Positions 8,052 to 15,630 of a DNA stretch of 32,295 nt are shown one piece after another (the stretch's first letter is position 1; every line of letters starts with the position of its first letter). Made by a program: the position numbers and the translations under genes. The notes beneath the pieces are model-generated. The model had not been told where the DNA came from. It made no database searches and saw nothing but the letters and a program-made list of their open reading frames with translations. Source of the DNA: Zoogloea oryzae (GTDB lineage Bacteria; Pseudomonadota; Gammaproteobacteria; Burkholderiales; Rhodocyclaceae); assembly GCF_030161255.1 (NCBI RefSeq), contig NZ_BSPX01000059.1, positions 1 through 32,295 on the forward strand, given 5' to 3'.

Positions 8052-8750
8052 ATGCGAAAGACGGCTCAATTGGGCACAGCGACACTGCTCGCCATCAGCC
8101 TGACGACACCCGCCATCGGCGGCGAGATCAAGAACACCGAAGAGATGAACTGCCCGGGGGACGGTACGGTGTACTGGGCACGCTTCGACAGCAAGGGCGG
8201 CAAATACGACACCGGCAGCAAAGCCTGCAAGAAGGGCGAAACCGTGAAGGTGCCCCTGGAGGACAACGGCGGCGCAAAGGCGATCGGCTTCTTCCAGGCC
8301 GGCAAGAAGCTGCCCGACCCGCTCGCCATCGAGTACTTCATGTCCTGGGATGGCACCGGCTACCGGCTGGATGATCTGGCCTACGGCATCTATCTGACGA
8401 TCGGCAGCACCCCATACCGGGTTCCCCTGTTCGAGAGCACCGTCAGCGAACTCTATGCGGTGATCGACATGACACCCTACCTCGCCGCCATGCCGGCCCT
8501 GGACCCGACCATCACCTACGACTTCAGCGCCGGCAATTCGGCGAGCCTGCCCGGCGTGCGGATCTCGACCACCGAGCCGACATTCTCCAGCACCGACGGC
8601 TGGACGATCTCGCCCTACACCGGCCAGGCGACCCTGCTGGCCGAGGTCAGCGGTCAGGCCACCCATATTCCGGAACCCACCACCGCGCTGCTTGGGCTCA
8701 CCGGCCTGGCGGCACTCGGCGCGCTGCGGCGCCGACGTCTCGGGAACTGA
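8052..8750 (+). CDS. PEP-CTERM sorting domain protein, 232 aa
   Basis: This exported protein of unknown function has a signal peptide of about 23 residues and a body without a recognised domain. It carries a Cys pair near the N-terminus (MNCPGDG and KACKKG) and ends in a PEP-CTERM tail: IPEP at 206-209, a hydrophobic helix, then RRRR and four more residues. AGGGAAG precedes the ATG. It is not closely similar to the other two PEP-CTERM proteins outside the sorting signal. Unlike them, it has no clear GG-N10-GC promoter in the 146 bases upstream, which also contain the previous gene's terminator. It may have a different promoter or depend on readthrough. Confidence 0.85.
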   Translation: MRKTAQLGTATLLAISLTTPAIGGEIKNTEEMNCPGDGTVYWARFDSKGGKYDTGSKACKKGETVKVPLEDNGGAKAIGFFQAGKKLPDPLAIEYFMSWDGTGYRLDDLAYGIYLTIGSTPYRVPLFESTVSELYAVIDMTPYLAAMPALDPTITYDFSAGNSASLPGVRISTTEPTFSSTDGWTISPYTGQATLLAEVSGQATHIPEPTTALLGLTGLAALGALRRRRLGN

Positions 8751-8753
8751 CCC

Positions 8754-8794
8754 CGCCTCTCCCGCCGTAGCGCAGGGCGCGACGGCGGGAGGCG
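8754..8794. terminator. Hairpin between convergent PEP-CTERM and ubiD genes
   Basis: CGCCTC (8754-8759) plus CCGCCG (8762-8767) pairs with CGGCGGGAGGCG (8783-8794), leaving a two-base bulge. The T-run behind it is short (TTT). It probably helps end both convergent transcripts. Confidence 0.5.
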
Positions 8795-8798
8795 CGTT

Positions 8799-10277
8799 TC
8801 ACAGCCCCAGGCTGCCCCACATCTCGTCCACCCGTTTCTTCACCTCCGGGCTCATCTCGATGGCGCGGCCCCATTCCCGGTTGGTCTCGCCCGGCCACTT
8901 GTTGGTGGCGTCGAGGCCCATCTTGGAGCCCAGGCCGGCCACCGGGCTGGCGAAATCCAGGTAGTCGATGGGCGTGTTGTCCACCAGCGTGGTGTCGCGG
9001 GTGCCGTCCATCCGGGTGGTGAGCGCCCAGATCACCTCTTTCCAGTCGCGGATGTTCACGTCGTCATCCACCACGATGATGAACTTGGTGTACATGAACT
9101 GGCGCAGGAAGCTCCAGATCCCGAACATCACCCGCTTGGCGTGGCCGGGGTACTGCTTGCGAATGCTCACCACCGCCAGCCGGTACGAGCAGCCCTCCGG
9201 CGGCAGGTAGAAATCGACGATCTCGGTGAACTGCTTCTGCAGGAGCGGCACGAACACCTCGTTGAGCGCCACGCCCAGCATCGCCGGCTCGTCGGGCGGC
9301 TTGCCGGTGTAGGTGCTGTGGTAGATCGGGTCGCGCCGATGGGTGATGCGCTCGATGGTGAACACCGGAAACTCGGCCTGCTCGTTGTAGTAGCCGGTGT
9401 GGTCGCCGTAGGGGCCTTCGAGCGCGGTCTCACCCGGGTGGATCACGCCTTCGAGGATGATCTCGGCCGACGCCGGCACCTGCAGATCCGAGCCGATGCA
9501 CTTCACCAGCTCGGTCTTGGCGCCGCGCAAGAGGCCGGCAAACTGGTATTCCGACAATGAATCGGGCACCGGCGTCACCGCACCGAGGATGGTCGCCGGA
9601 TCACAGCCCAGCACCACCGCCACCGGGAAAGGCTGGCCCGGGTTGGCCTTCTGGTGCTCCAGGTAATCCAGCGCCCCGCCCCGGTGGGCGAGCCAGCGCA
9701 TGATGACCTTGTTGGGGCCCAGCACCTGCTGGCGGTAGATGCCCAGGTTCTGGCGCGTCTTGCTGGGGCCGCGGGTCACCACCAGCCCCCAGGTGATCAG
9801 CGGCGCCACATCGCCCGGCCAGCAATGCTGGATCGGCAGGCTGCCCAGATCCACGTCCCGCCCTTCCTTCACCACCTGCTGGCACGGCGCCGACGACACC
9901 GTCTTGGGCGACATGTTGAGCACCTGCTTGAACACCGGCAGTTTCTCCCAGGCGTCCTTCAGCCCCTTGGGCGGCTCCGGCTCCTTCAGGAAGGCCAGCA
10001 GCTTGCCCACCTCGCGCAGCGCGTTCTGCCAGTCCTCGCCGCTCTCGCCCATGCCCAGCGCCACCCGCTGAGGCGAGCCGAACAGGTTGGCCAGCACCGG
10101 CATGCGGTAGCCCTTCGGGTTTTCGAAGAGGATCGCCGGGCCGCCGGCGCGCAGCACCCGGTCGCAGATCTCGGTCATCTCCAGGTGAGGGTCGACCTCG
10201 GCCGTCACCCGGCGCAATTCACCCATCTGCTCCAGCCGGGCGATGAAGTCGCGTAGGTCAAGAATTTGCGTGCTCAT
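8799..10277 (-). CDS. ubiD: UbiD, 4-hydroxy-3-polyprenylbenzoate decarboxylase
   Basis: This prenylated-FMN-dependent decarboxylase removes the carboxyl group of 3-polyprenyl-4-hydroxybenzoate in ubiquinone synthesis. At 492 residues it is close to E. coli UbiD and collinear throughout. The N-terminus DLRDFIARLEQMGELRRV, the segment ILFENPKG, the family motif EGPYGDHTGYY (about residue 290) followed by the Glu/Arg-rich stretch FTIERITHRRDPIYHSTYTG, and the C-terminal MGLDATNKWPGE are all present. The prFMN-making UbiX partner is not in the window. The gene stands alone on the minus strand among PEP-CTERM genes, and its own promoter would lie in the AT-rich divergent region above 10277. Confidence 0.96.
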   Translation of the reverse strand: MSTQILDLRDFIARLEQMGELRRVTAEVDPHLEMTEICDRVLRAGGPAILFENPKGYRMPVLANLFGSPQRVALGMGESGEDWQNALREVGKLLAFLKEPEPPKGLKDAWEKLPVFKQVLNMSPKTVSSAPCQQVVKEGRDVDLGSLPIQHCWPGDVAPLITWGLVVTRGPSKTRQNLGIYRQQVLGPNKVIMRWLAHRGGALDYLEHQKANPGQPFPVAVVLGCDPATILGAVTPVPDSLSEYQFAGLLRGAKTELVKCIGSDLQVPASAEIILEGVIHPGETALEGPYGDHTGYYNEQAEFPVFTIERITHRRDPIYHSTYTGKPPDEPAMLGVALNEVFVPLLQKQFTEIVDFYLPPEGCSYRLAVVSIRKQYPGHAKRVMFGIWSFLRQFMYTKFIIVVDDDVNIRDWKEVIWALTTRMDGTRDTTLVDNTPIDYLDFASPVAGLGSKMGLDATNKWPGETNREWGRAIEMSPEVKKRVDEMWGSLGL

Positions 10278-10395
10278 GGAATCTCATGCCCCTCGGATAG
10301 CGGCCCTGCACAGGGCCCATATGGCGAAAGGTCGGAATGGTAATGCTGATTCCGATCCGCCGCTGCGATAAGGCAAATTTATCATTTAAATCATT

Positions 10396-10412
10396 TGTCG
10401 ACGATTTTTACA
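10396..10412 (+). promoter_or_regulatory. Shared 17-base element upstream of sigma-54 promoter (copy 3)
   Basis: TGTCGACGATTTTTACA fits TGTCG-N4-TTTTTACA exactly and lies 64 bases upstream of the -24 box at 10477, with the same polarity as the other copies. Confidence 0.65.
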
Positions 10413-10476
10413 AAATACGACCAAACCTTTACATAAAGATACACAACCCTTTGTCTTCGTTAATTTTTTCGTTTCA

Positions 10477-10490
10477 GGCACGCTTGTTGC
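10477..10490 (+). promoter_or_regulatory. Sigma-54 type promoter of the third PEP-CTERM gene
   Basis: Positions 10476-10491 read AGGCACGCTTGTTGCT, 11 of 12 consensus positions with exact GG-N10-GC. The start is predicted near 10502, leaving a leader of about 95 bases. Confidence 0.8.
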
Positions 10491-10596
10491 TCAATTTAGG
10501 CACGGTACGCAAACCCGGGCAGGAAGACTCTGGCGCGCACCCCTTGCTCAAGCACCCTCATCGTCAATCGTCATTAATCAAGGAGTTACCCCGGTT

Positions 10597-11676
10597 ATGA
10601 AAGCCAGCAAACTCTCCATGGCCGTGCTGCTTGCAGCGACTGGCCTCGTGGCAGGCGGCGCCAATGCTGCTGCCATCATCGACAACGGCACCGTGCAGAT
10701 CGGCGTCCGCGACCTGGGCGATCTGAACGTCAGCGGCGGCACCAGCGCGGCGGGCAGCGGCACCACCATCGTCGGCCTGCGCTCGATGGCCACCAACTCC
10801 GACTCCACCTCGCCGGGCTGCACCTGCGAAGGCTGGGGCGTCGGCATCGCCAGCACCGGCCAGGCCGGCTACGCCAACAGCTCGGTCGGCACCGCCAACC
10901 TGTCGCTGGTCAGCTTCACCTCCACCGCCAACAGTGCGGTCTCGGTGGTGAACGTGCTGAACTCGGCCGGCGCTGCGATCCTGCAGGTCACCCACGACTA
11001 CCACCCCCTGGCCACCACGCCCTACCTGTACGAAACCGTCGTCAAGATCACCAACCTGACCGGCGCCGATCTGGCCGCCGGCGACCTGGTCTACCGTCGC
11101 GTGATGGACTGGGACATCCCCAGCCCGGGCAATGAATCCGTCAGCATCCAGGGCGTGCCCGCGCTGCTCGGCATCGCCAACGGCAGCAACATCCGCAAGA
11201 CCGACAACAACGGCTTCAACTCGGGCAACCCGTTCTCGTTCACGTCCTACGGCCTGACGAACACCAACTACGTGAACTCCCGCAGCGGCAACCTGCAAGG
11301 CTCTGCGAGTTCCGACCAAGGCGCCCTGTTCGACTTCGAATTCGAAGCCCTGGCCAATGGCGCTACCCGCGTGTTCGCCACCTACTACGGCGTGGCCCCG
11401 AACAAGGCGACCGCCGATGCCGCCCGCAGCCTGGTCGATGGCGACGCCTCCACCGTCGATATCGCCCTGTACTCCTACGGCTCCTGCGCCTCCGGCCTGA
11501 CCGGCTGCGATCCGACCACCGGCGCGCCCGACACCTTCATCTTCGGCTTCGGCTCCTCGGCCAGCGGCGTGCTGCTGCCCCCGCCCCCGCCGACCGGCGT
11601 GCCCGAACCCGCCACCCTGGGCCTCCTGAGCCTGGCGATGGCTGGCATGGGCCTGTCCCGCCGCAAGCGCGCCTGA
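10597..11676 (+). CDS. PEP-CTERM sorting domain protein, 359 aa
   Basis: This exported protein has a signal peptide (1-24, cleavage after ANA) and a long Ser/Thr/Asn/Gly-rich beta-type body. A compact cysteine motif GCTCEGWGV sits near residue 69, and a second Cys pair lies near 289-295. A proline spacer (PPPPP) leads to the PEP-CTERM signal: VPEP at 335-338, a hydrophobic helix and RRKRA. Molecular function is unknown; a matrix or surface role is inferred from the sorting signal. AGGAG is 11 bases before the ATG, rather far. The upstream region has the best sigma-54-like PEP-CTERM promoter and the shared element, and a strong terminator follows. Confidence 0.92.
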   Translation: MKASKLSMAVLLAATGLVAGGANAAAIIDNGTVQIGVRDLGDLNVSGGTSAAGSGTTIVGLRSMATNSDSTSPGCTCEGWGVGIASTGQAGYANSSVGTANLSLVSFTSTANSAVSVVNVLNSAGAAILQVTHDYHPLATTPYLYETVVKITNLTGADLAAGDLVYRRVMDWDIPSPGNESVSIQGVPALLGIANGSNIRKTDNNGFNSGNPFSFTSYGLTNTNYVNSRSGNLQGSASSDQGALFDFEFEALANGATRVFATYYGVAPNKATADAARSLVDGDASTVDIALYSYGSCASGLTGCDPTTGAPDTFIFGFGSSASGVLLPPPPPTGVPEPATLGLLSLAMAGMGLSRRKRA

Positions 11677-11697
11677 TCATCCGGCCGCTGTGACACC

Positions 11698-11736
11698 AAC
11701 CCCATTCAGGACAACCTGAATGGGGTTGTTTCTTTT
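11698..11736 (+). terminator. Intrinsic terminator
   Basis: AACCCCATTCAGG (11698-11710) pairs perfectly with 11715-11727 around ACAA, followed by GTTTCTTTT. It ends the third PEP-CTERM transcript. Confidence 0.92.
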
Positions 11737-11781
11737 GGAGTCTGGCAAACTAAGCCTTCCTCTTGCCACCTGTCCGGGATC

Positions 11782-13113
11782 ATGAAAACACGCGCTGCTG
11801 GCACCCTGCTCCTCGCTCTCCTCACCCTGGCCGGCAGCCCGGCCCACGCACTGCTCGAAATGTCGGAAAGCGGCGCGGCCCGCTTCGAGTCGCCTGCCAC
11901 CGCCAAGGAAACCCCCTTCGGCGAAAAGCTGCGCGCCGGCCACGAAGCCCTGCGCAAGCTCGACTATCCGCGGGCCGAGGCCCTCTTCAACGAAGCCGCC
12001 CAGATCAATCCCCAGTCGCCGCTCCCAGCCCTGGGCCATGCCGAATCCGCCCGTATCCGCAATCTGCCGGACGACGTGCGCAAGTGGCTCAAGCAGGCCC
12101 TCGACATCGCCCCGAAGAGCGCCGACGCGCTGACCGCCTGGGGCCGCTGGCAGTACGCCCAGAAGAATTACCCGGAAGCCGAGAAGGCCTGGAAGGCCGC
12201 CATCGCCGCCGACGCCCGCGCCGCCATCCCGCTGGTGGATCTGGGCGACCTGAACTACAACGTCCGCCACAACATCGACGTGGCCGCCGATTTCTACCGC
12301 CGCGCCCTGCAGATCAACCCCAAGCTCGGCGGCGCCCATTACGCCCTGGGCACCATCTGGCTGGACAAGAAAGCGCCGGACAAGGCCATCGGCGAGTTCG
12401 AGGAATCCGCCAGGCTCTCGCCCGGCAACCCCCTGCCCCAGCACGGCCTGGGCCGCGCGTATCAGATGCAGCAGAGCTACAAGGCCGCCCACGCCGCCTA
12501 CGACCGCGCCCTGGCGGCCAGCGCCGATTACTACCCGGCCCGCCTCGCCAAGGGCGACGTATTCCTGGCCCAAGGCGAAGCCAGACAGGCGGTCGGCGAG
12601 TACCAGGCCGTCGCCCGGGCCCAGCCCAAGCTCTACGACGCCCAGCTCAAGCTCGGCATGGCCCAGCAGCAGGCCGGCCAGCTCCGCGAAGCCCAGGCCG
12701 CCTACCAGGCCGCCGTCCGGCTCAACCCCGATCTGCCACTGCCCTACAACAACATGGCCTGGATGGCCGCCACCGACCCGGCGAACAAACCTTCCGACGC
12801 GGTGCTCGAGTGGGCCCGCAAGGCCGTCGCCCTGGCGCCAAAGGTGGCCGACTTCCAGGACACCCTGGGCTGGGTGCATTTCAAGCGGGGCGAAGCTGCC
12901 GAAGCCGTCAAGGTGCTGGAGAAGGTCAGTCGCGCGGAAGGCCGCCAGTCGGCCGGCATCCACTACCACCTGGGCTCCGCCTACGCGGCAGCCGGCCGTG
13001 CGCGGGATGCGGTCACCGCCTTCAAGACCGCCCTCAAGCTCGATCCGAACTTCGCCGAAGCGGGCGACGCCAGGGCCCAGCTGGCAAAGCTCGAAGGCAA
13101 CGCCAAGCCCTGA
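11782..13113 (+). CDS. Secreted tetratricopeptide-repeat protein
   Basis: The protein has 443 residues, with a signal peptide (1-23, cleavage after AHA) followed almost entirely by TPR units of about 34 residues. Recognisable repeats begin around KLDYPRAEALFNEAAQINP, GAHYALGTIWLDKKAPDKAI and LPYNNMAWMAATDP. It probably acts in the periplasm as a scaffold or assembly factor. It is much shorter than PrsT, the TPR protein of PEP-CTERM/exosortase loci, and I do not equate them. It stands alone between a terminator and a hairpin. GGGA shortly before the ATG is a modest ribosome site. A link to the PEP-CTERM neighbours is inference from position only. Confidence 0.88.
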   Translation: MKTRAAGTLLLALLTLAGSPAHALLEMSESGAARFESPATAKETPFGEKLRAGHEALRKLDYPRAEALFNEAAQINPQSPLPALGHAESARIRNLPDDVRKWLKQALDIAPKSADALTAWGRWQYAQKNYPEAEKAWKAAIAADARAAIPLVDLGDLNYNVRHNIDVAADFYRRALQINPKLGGAHYALGTIWLDKKAPDKAIGEFEESARLSPGNPLPQHGLGRAYQMQQSYKAAHAAYDRALAASADYYPARLAKGDVFLAQGEARQAVGEYQAVARAQPKLYDAQLKLGMAQQQAGQLREAQAAYQAAVRLNPDLPLPYNNMAWMAATDPANKPSDAVLEWARKAVALAPKVADFQDTLGWVHFKRGEAAEAVKVLEKVSRAEGRQSAGIHYHLGSAYAAAGRARDAVTAFKTALKLDPNFAEAGDARAQLAKLEGNAKP

Positions 13114-13148
13114 GCCCACACCGACACCTCATCGGGACGCGCAAAAAC

Positions 13149-13176
13149 CCAACGGCCGCTCTTCAGCGGCCGTTGG
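13149..13176 (-). terminator. Terminator for the TolC operon
   Basis: A 12-bp perfect stem (CCAACGGCCGCT, loop CTTC) is followed on the minus strand by GTTTTT, so it terminates the Pcm-rhodanese-TolC transcript. It may also halt the TPR transcript from the other side, though the plus strand has no T-run. Confidence 0.85.
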
Positions 13177-13219
13177 TCATAAGGCGGAGCATCACCTGCC
13201 CATAAGCAGGCCAAATGGC

Positions 13220-14545
13220 TCAGTCGAGCAAGCCGTTGATCGCCTTGATGTCTTCGTCGCCCAGCGTCCCCGCCGCGGCCTTCAGCTTGAGCTGGGCCAG
13301 CAGGGTGTCGTAGCGGGCCTTGGAGAGCTTCTGCAGGGTGTCGTAGAGCTGACTCTGGGCGTTGAGCACGTCGATGTTGATCCGCACGCCCACCTCGTAG
13401 CCGAGCTTGTTGGCGTCGAGGGCCGAGCGCGACGACACCTGGGCGGCCTCGAAAGCCTTCACCTGGGCCAGCCCGCTGGTCACGCCCAGGTAAGCCTGGC
13501 GGGCGTTCTGGGCGGCGGTGCGGCGGGCGTTGTCGAGATCGGCGCTGGCCTTGTCGCGCAGGGCGGAGGCCTCGCGGACGCGGGAAGTCACGCTGCCGCC
13601 CTGGAACAGCGGCAGCGCGAGCTGCACGCCGACGACGGTGGAATCAGTGTTGGTGCGGATCGGCGTGAGCGCCGACAGGGGCGCGGTGGACGACGCCGTG
13701 TTGCCATAGCTCGCCACCAGATCGACGGTCGGCAGGTGGCCGGCGCGGTTGCGCTCGACTTCCCGCTGGGAGATTTCCTGGGCCACCTGGGCGGCCTGCA
13801 CGGTGTAGCTGCCGTTCTCGGCGGAATTCACCCAGGCCTGGATGTCGGCCGGCTCGGGGCGACTGAGGGCCACACCCTTGCGCAGGCCCTTGAGGGCATC
13901 GGGCTCCTTGCCGGTGAGCACCAGGAGGGCATGGCGCTTGACCGCCAGATCGCTCTCGGCGGCGATCACCTGGGCCGACGACAGATCGGCGCGCGACTGG
14001 GCTTCATGCACATCGGTGACGGTGACCGTGCCCACCTCGAAGCTCTTCCTGGCCAGCGCCAGCTGCTGGGTGTTGGCCTCTTGCAGCGCGCTGGCCGCGG
14101 CCAGCACGTCCTGGGCGACCAGCACATCGAAGTAGGCCTGGGCGGCGCGCAGGGTCAGATCCTGGCGGGCCAGCTGGTACTGGGCCTCGGCCAGCGCCAC
14201 CTGCATCTCGCCCTGCTTGTACTGCACCCAGTTCTGCCAGCGGAACAGCGGCTGGGTGAGCTGCACCTGCCAGCCATTGTTGTTGTAGCCACGGGTGACG
14301 TCGTAGTGCTTGAGATTGACGTCGTTCCAGTTGGAGTTGCCGGTGAGATTGAGCGACGGCAACAGGCCGGCACGCCCCTGGGGCAGCTTTTCGCGACCGG
14401 CTTCGAGGGACGCACGGGCACTTGCCAGCGCCGCGTCGTAGGACAGGGCGTCCCGGTAGACCTGTTCGAGATCCGCCGCCCCTGCGCCACCCGCCGCGAA
14501 GCCTGCCGCCATCGCCAGCACCACACGTCCTGCAACCCGTCTCAT
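13220..14545 (-). CDS. tolC: TolC-family outer-membrane efflux/secretion channel
   Basis: This 441-residue protein matches the standard length of TolC. The signal peptide is 1-23 (cleavage after AGA), followed by ADLEQVYRDALSYDAAL, the typical mature TolC N-terminus, and two helical repeats. It would form the outer-membrane tunnel for efflux pumps and secretion systems. The ATG at 14545 is chosen because it directly precedes the signal peptide and has GGAG at good distance; the longer upstream frame overlaps the rhodanese gene and is not protein-like. It is last in a Pcm-rhodanese-TolC operon, an order I recall as common in Betaproteobacteria. Unlike the TolC at 5163 it has no extra C-terminal domain, and it may serve the nearby RND pump. 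Confidence 0.93.
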   Translation of the reverse strand: MRRVAGRVVLAMAAGFAAGGAGAADLEQVYRDALSYDAALASARASLEAGREKLPQGRAGLLPSLNLTGNSNWNDVNLKHYDVTRGYNNNGWQVQLTQPLFRWQNWVQYKQGEMQVALAEAQYQLARQDLTLRAAQAYFDVLVAQDVLAAASALQEANTQQLALARKSFEVGTVTVTDVHEAQSRADLSSAQVIAAESDLAVKRHALLVLTGKEPDALKGLRKGVALSRPEPADIQAWVNSAENGSYTVQAAQVAQEISQREVERNRAGHLPTVDLVASYGNTASSTAPLSALTPIRTNTDSTVVGVQLALPLFQGGSVTSRVREASALRDKASADLDNARRTAAQNARQAYLGVTSGLAQVKAFEAAQVSSRSALDANKLGYEVGVRINIDVLNAQSQLYDTLQKLSKARYDTLLAQLKLKAAAGTLGDEDIKAINGLLD

Positions 14546-14574
14546 CACGTTCTCCGTCACTCGTTTCGCACGTC

Positions 14575-14898
14575 TCAATACTGGGGCATCGCAGGGTCGA
14601 CCTGCTGGGCCCACTGGGCCACGCCACCGGCGAGGTTGATGACCTCGCCCAACCCCTGGCGCTCCAGGAACATCGCCACCTGCATGCTGCGCCCACCGTG
14701 GTGACAGATCACCACGATCTGGGCGTCGTCGGGGAGCTCCTGCATCCGCGCCGGCACGGTGGCCATCGGCATCGGCACCGAGCCGGGGATCGCACAGTAG
14801 GCAAACTCGGAAGGCTCGCGGACATCGAGGAGAAAAGGCGCAGGACGGGTTGCGTCCTGCAGCCATTCGGCCAGTTGCGGCGGTGTGATGTGCTTCAT
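14575..14898 (-). CDS. Single-domain rhodanese (sulfurtransferase)
   Basis: This small cytoplasmic protein of 107 residues is a single rhodanese domain of the GlpE size class. The substrate-site motif LLDVREPSEF (about 23-32) and the active loop CHHGGRS with catalytic C65 are intact, so it should carry persulfide sulfur. The physiological acceptor is unknown. It lies 13 bases downstream of pcm and 29 bases upstream of tolC on the same strand, so it is the middle gene of a probable operon. Confidence 0.92.
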   Translation of the reverse strand: MKHITPPQLAEWLQDATRPAPFLLDVREPSEFAYCAIPGSVPMPMATVPARMQELPDDAQIVVICHHGGRSMQVAMFLERQGLGEVINLAGGVAQWAQQVDPAMPQY

Positions 14899-14911
14899 CG
14901 GGCGACGTGAC

Positions 14912-15565
14912 TCAGAACTTGAAGTGGCTCTTCTGGGGGGCGTTGCGCATCATCGGCACGAGGTTCTCGAAGAGGGACTCGGTGCGGAACTTGCCTTCGG
15001 CCACGTGGGTGATGAGCTGGGCAGTCATCAGCGGTGCTTCGCCCACGAAGGCGAACAGACGGCCACCAACCTTGACCTGCTGCAGCAGGGTTTCCGGCAC
15101 GTAGGGCACGCCGCCGGAGACGACGATCAGGTCGTAGGGCGCGCCGCCAGCCCAGCCGCGCACGGCATCGCCTTCCTCGACGATGACGTTCTCGACGCCG
15201 TAGCGCTTGAGGTTGTCGTGGGCCATGTTGACCAGGGCCGGCTCGATGTCGACCGTACGCACCCACTCGGCCTTGGCGGCGAGCAGCGCGGCGAAGTAGC
15301 CGGAACCGGCGCCGACTTCGAGCACCTTGTCGGAACGCTTGACCTGCACAGCCTGCAGCACCTTGCCCTCAATCACCGGGACCAGCATGCTGCCGCCGTT
15401 GCCAAGGGGAATCTCGGCTTCGGACAGCGCCAGCGACTTGTAGGCTTCCGGCACGAACTCCTCGCGGCGGACACTCATCAGCGTGTCGAGCACGCCAAAA
15501 TCCAGCACCTCCCAGGGGCGGATCTGCTGCTCGACCATATTGAACCGTGCTTGTTCGTAATTCAT
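14912..15565 (-). CDS. pcm: Protein-L-isoaspartate O-methyltransferase family protein
   Basis: This 217-residue SAM-dependent methyltransferase belongs to the family that repairs isoaspartyl residues in aged proteins. The N-terminus ARFNMVEQQIRPWEVLD and the SAM-binding motif I VLEVGAGSGYFAALL (about 81-95) are clear. The post-motif acidic residue (VRTVDIEP) and the motif II region YDLIVVSGGVPYVPE follow. GGGGAG stands before the ATG at 15565. It heads the Pcm-rhodanese-TolC operon. This betaproteobacterial branch is somewhat divergent from E. coli Pcm, so the exact substrate is less certain than the fold. Confidence 0.9.
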   Translation of the reverse strand: MNYEQARFNMVEQQIRPWEVLDFGVLDTLMSVRREEFVPEAYKSLALSEAEIPLGNGGSMLVPVIEGKVLQAVQVKRSDKVLEVGAGSGYFAALLAAKAEWVRTVDIEPALVNMAHDNLKRYGVENVIVEEGDAVRGWAGGAPYDLIVVSGGVPYVPETLLQQVKVGGRLFAFVGEAPLMTAQLITHVAEGKFRTESLFENLVPMMRNAPQKSHFKF

Positions 15566-15581
15566 TTGGGGCTCCCCGAAT

Positions 15582-15603
15582 AATATTAGCAGAAGCTAAT
15601 ATT
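15582..15603. repeat. AT-rich hairpin between RND pump and pcm
   Basis: AATATTAGC (15582-15590) pairs perfectly with GCTAATATT (15595-15603) around AGAA. It lies 17 bases upstream of the pcm ATG and 28 bases past the RND stop. It could be an operator of the pcm operon or a weak end signal for the pump transcript; it has no proper T-run. Confidence 0.5.
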
Positions 15604-15630
15604 TATGATCCGCATAAAAACTTTCGGATT

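Larger units (their letters stand above)
10278..10596. other. AT-rich divergent region between ubiD and a PEP-CTERM gene
   Basis: This 319-base region has no credible gene. Its middle (about 10360-10500) is strongly AT-rich. It holds the shared element at 10396-10412 and the sigma-54-like promoter at 10477-10490, both pointing to the PEP-CTERM gene. I could not place the ubiD promoter with confidence. Confidence 0.7.

Noticed and set aside
11782..13113. TPR protein as PrsT of an exosortase locus
   Set aside because: It is about half the usual PrsT length and no exosortase or polysaccharide genes are adjacent.
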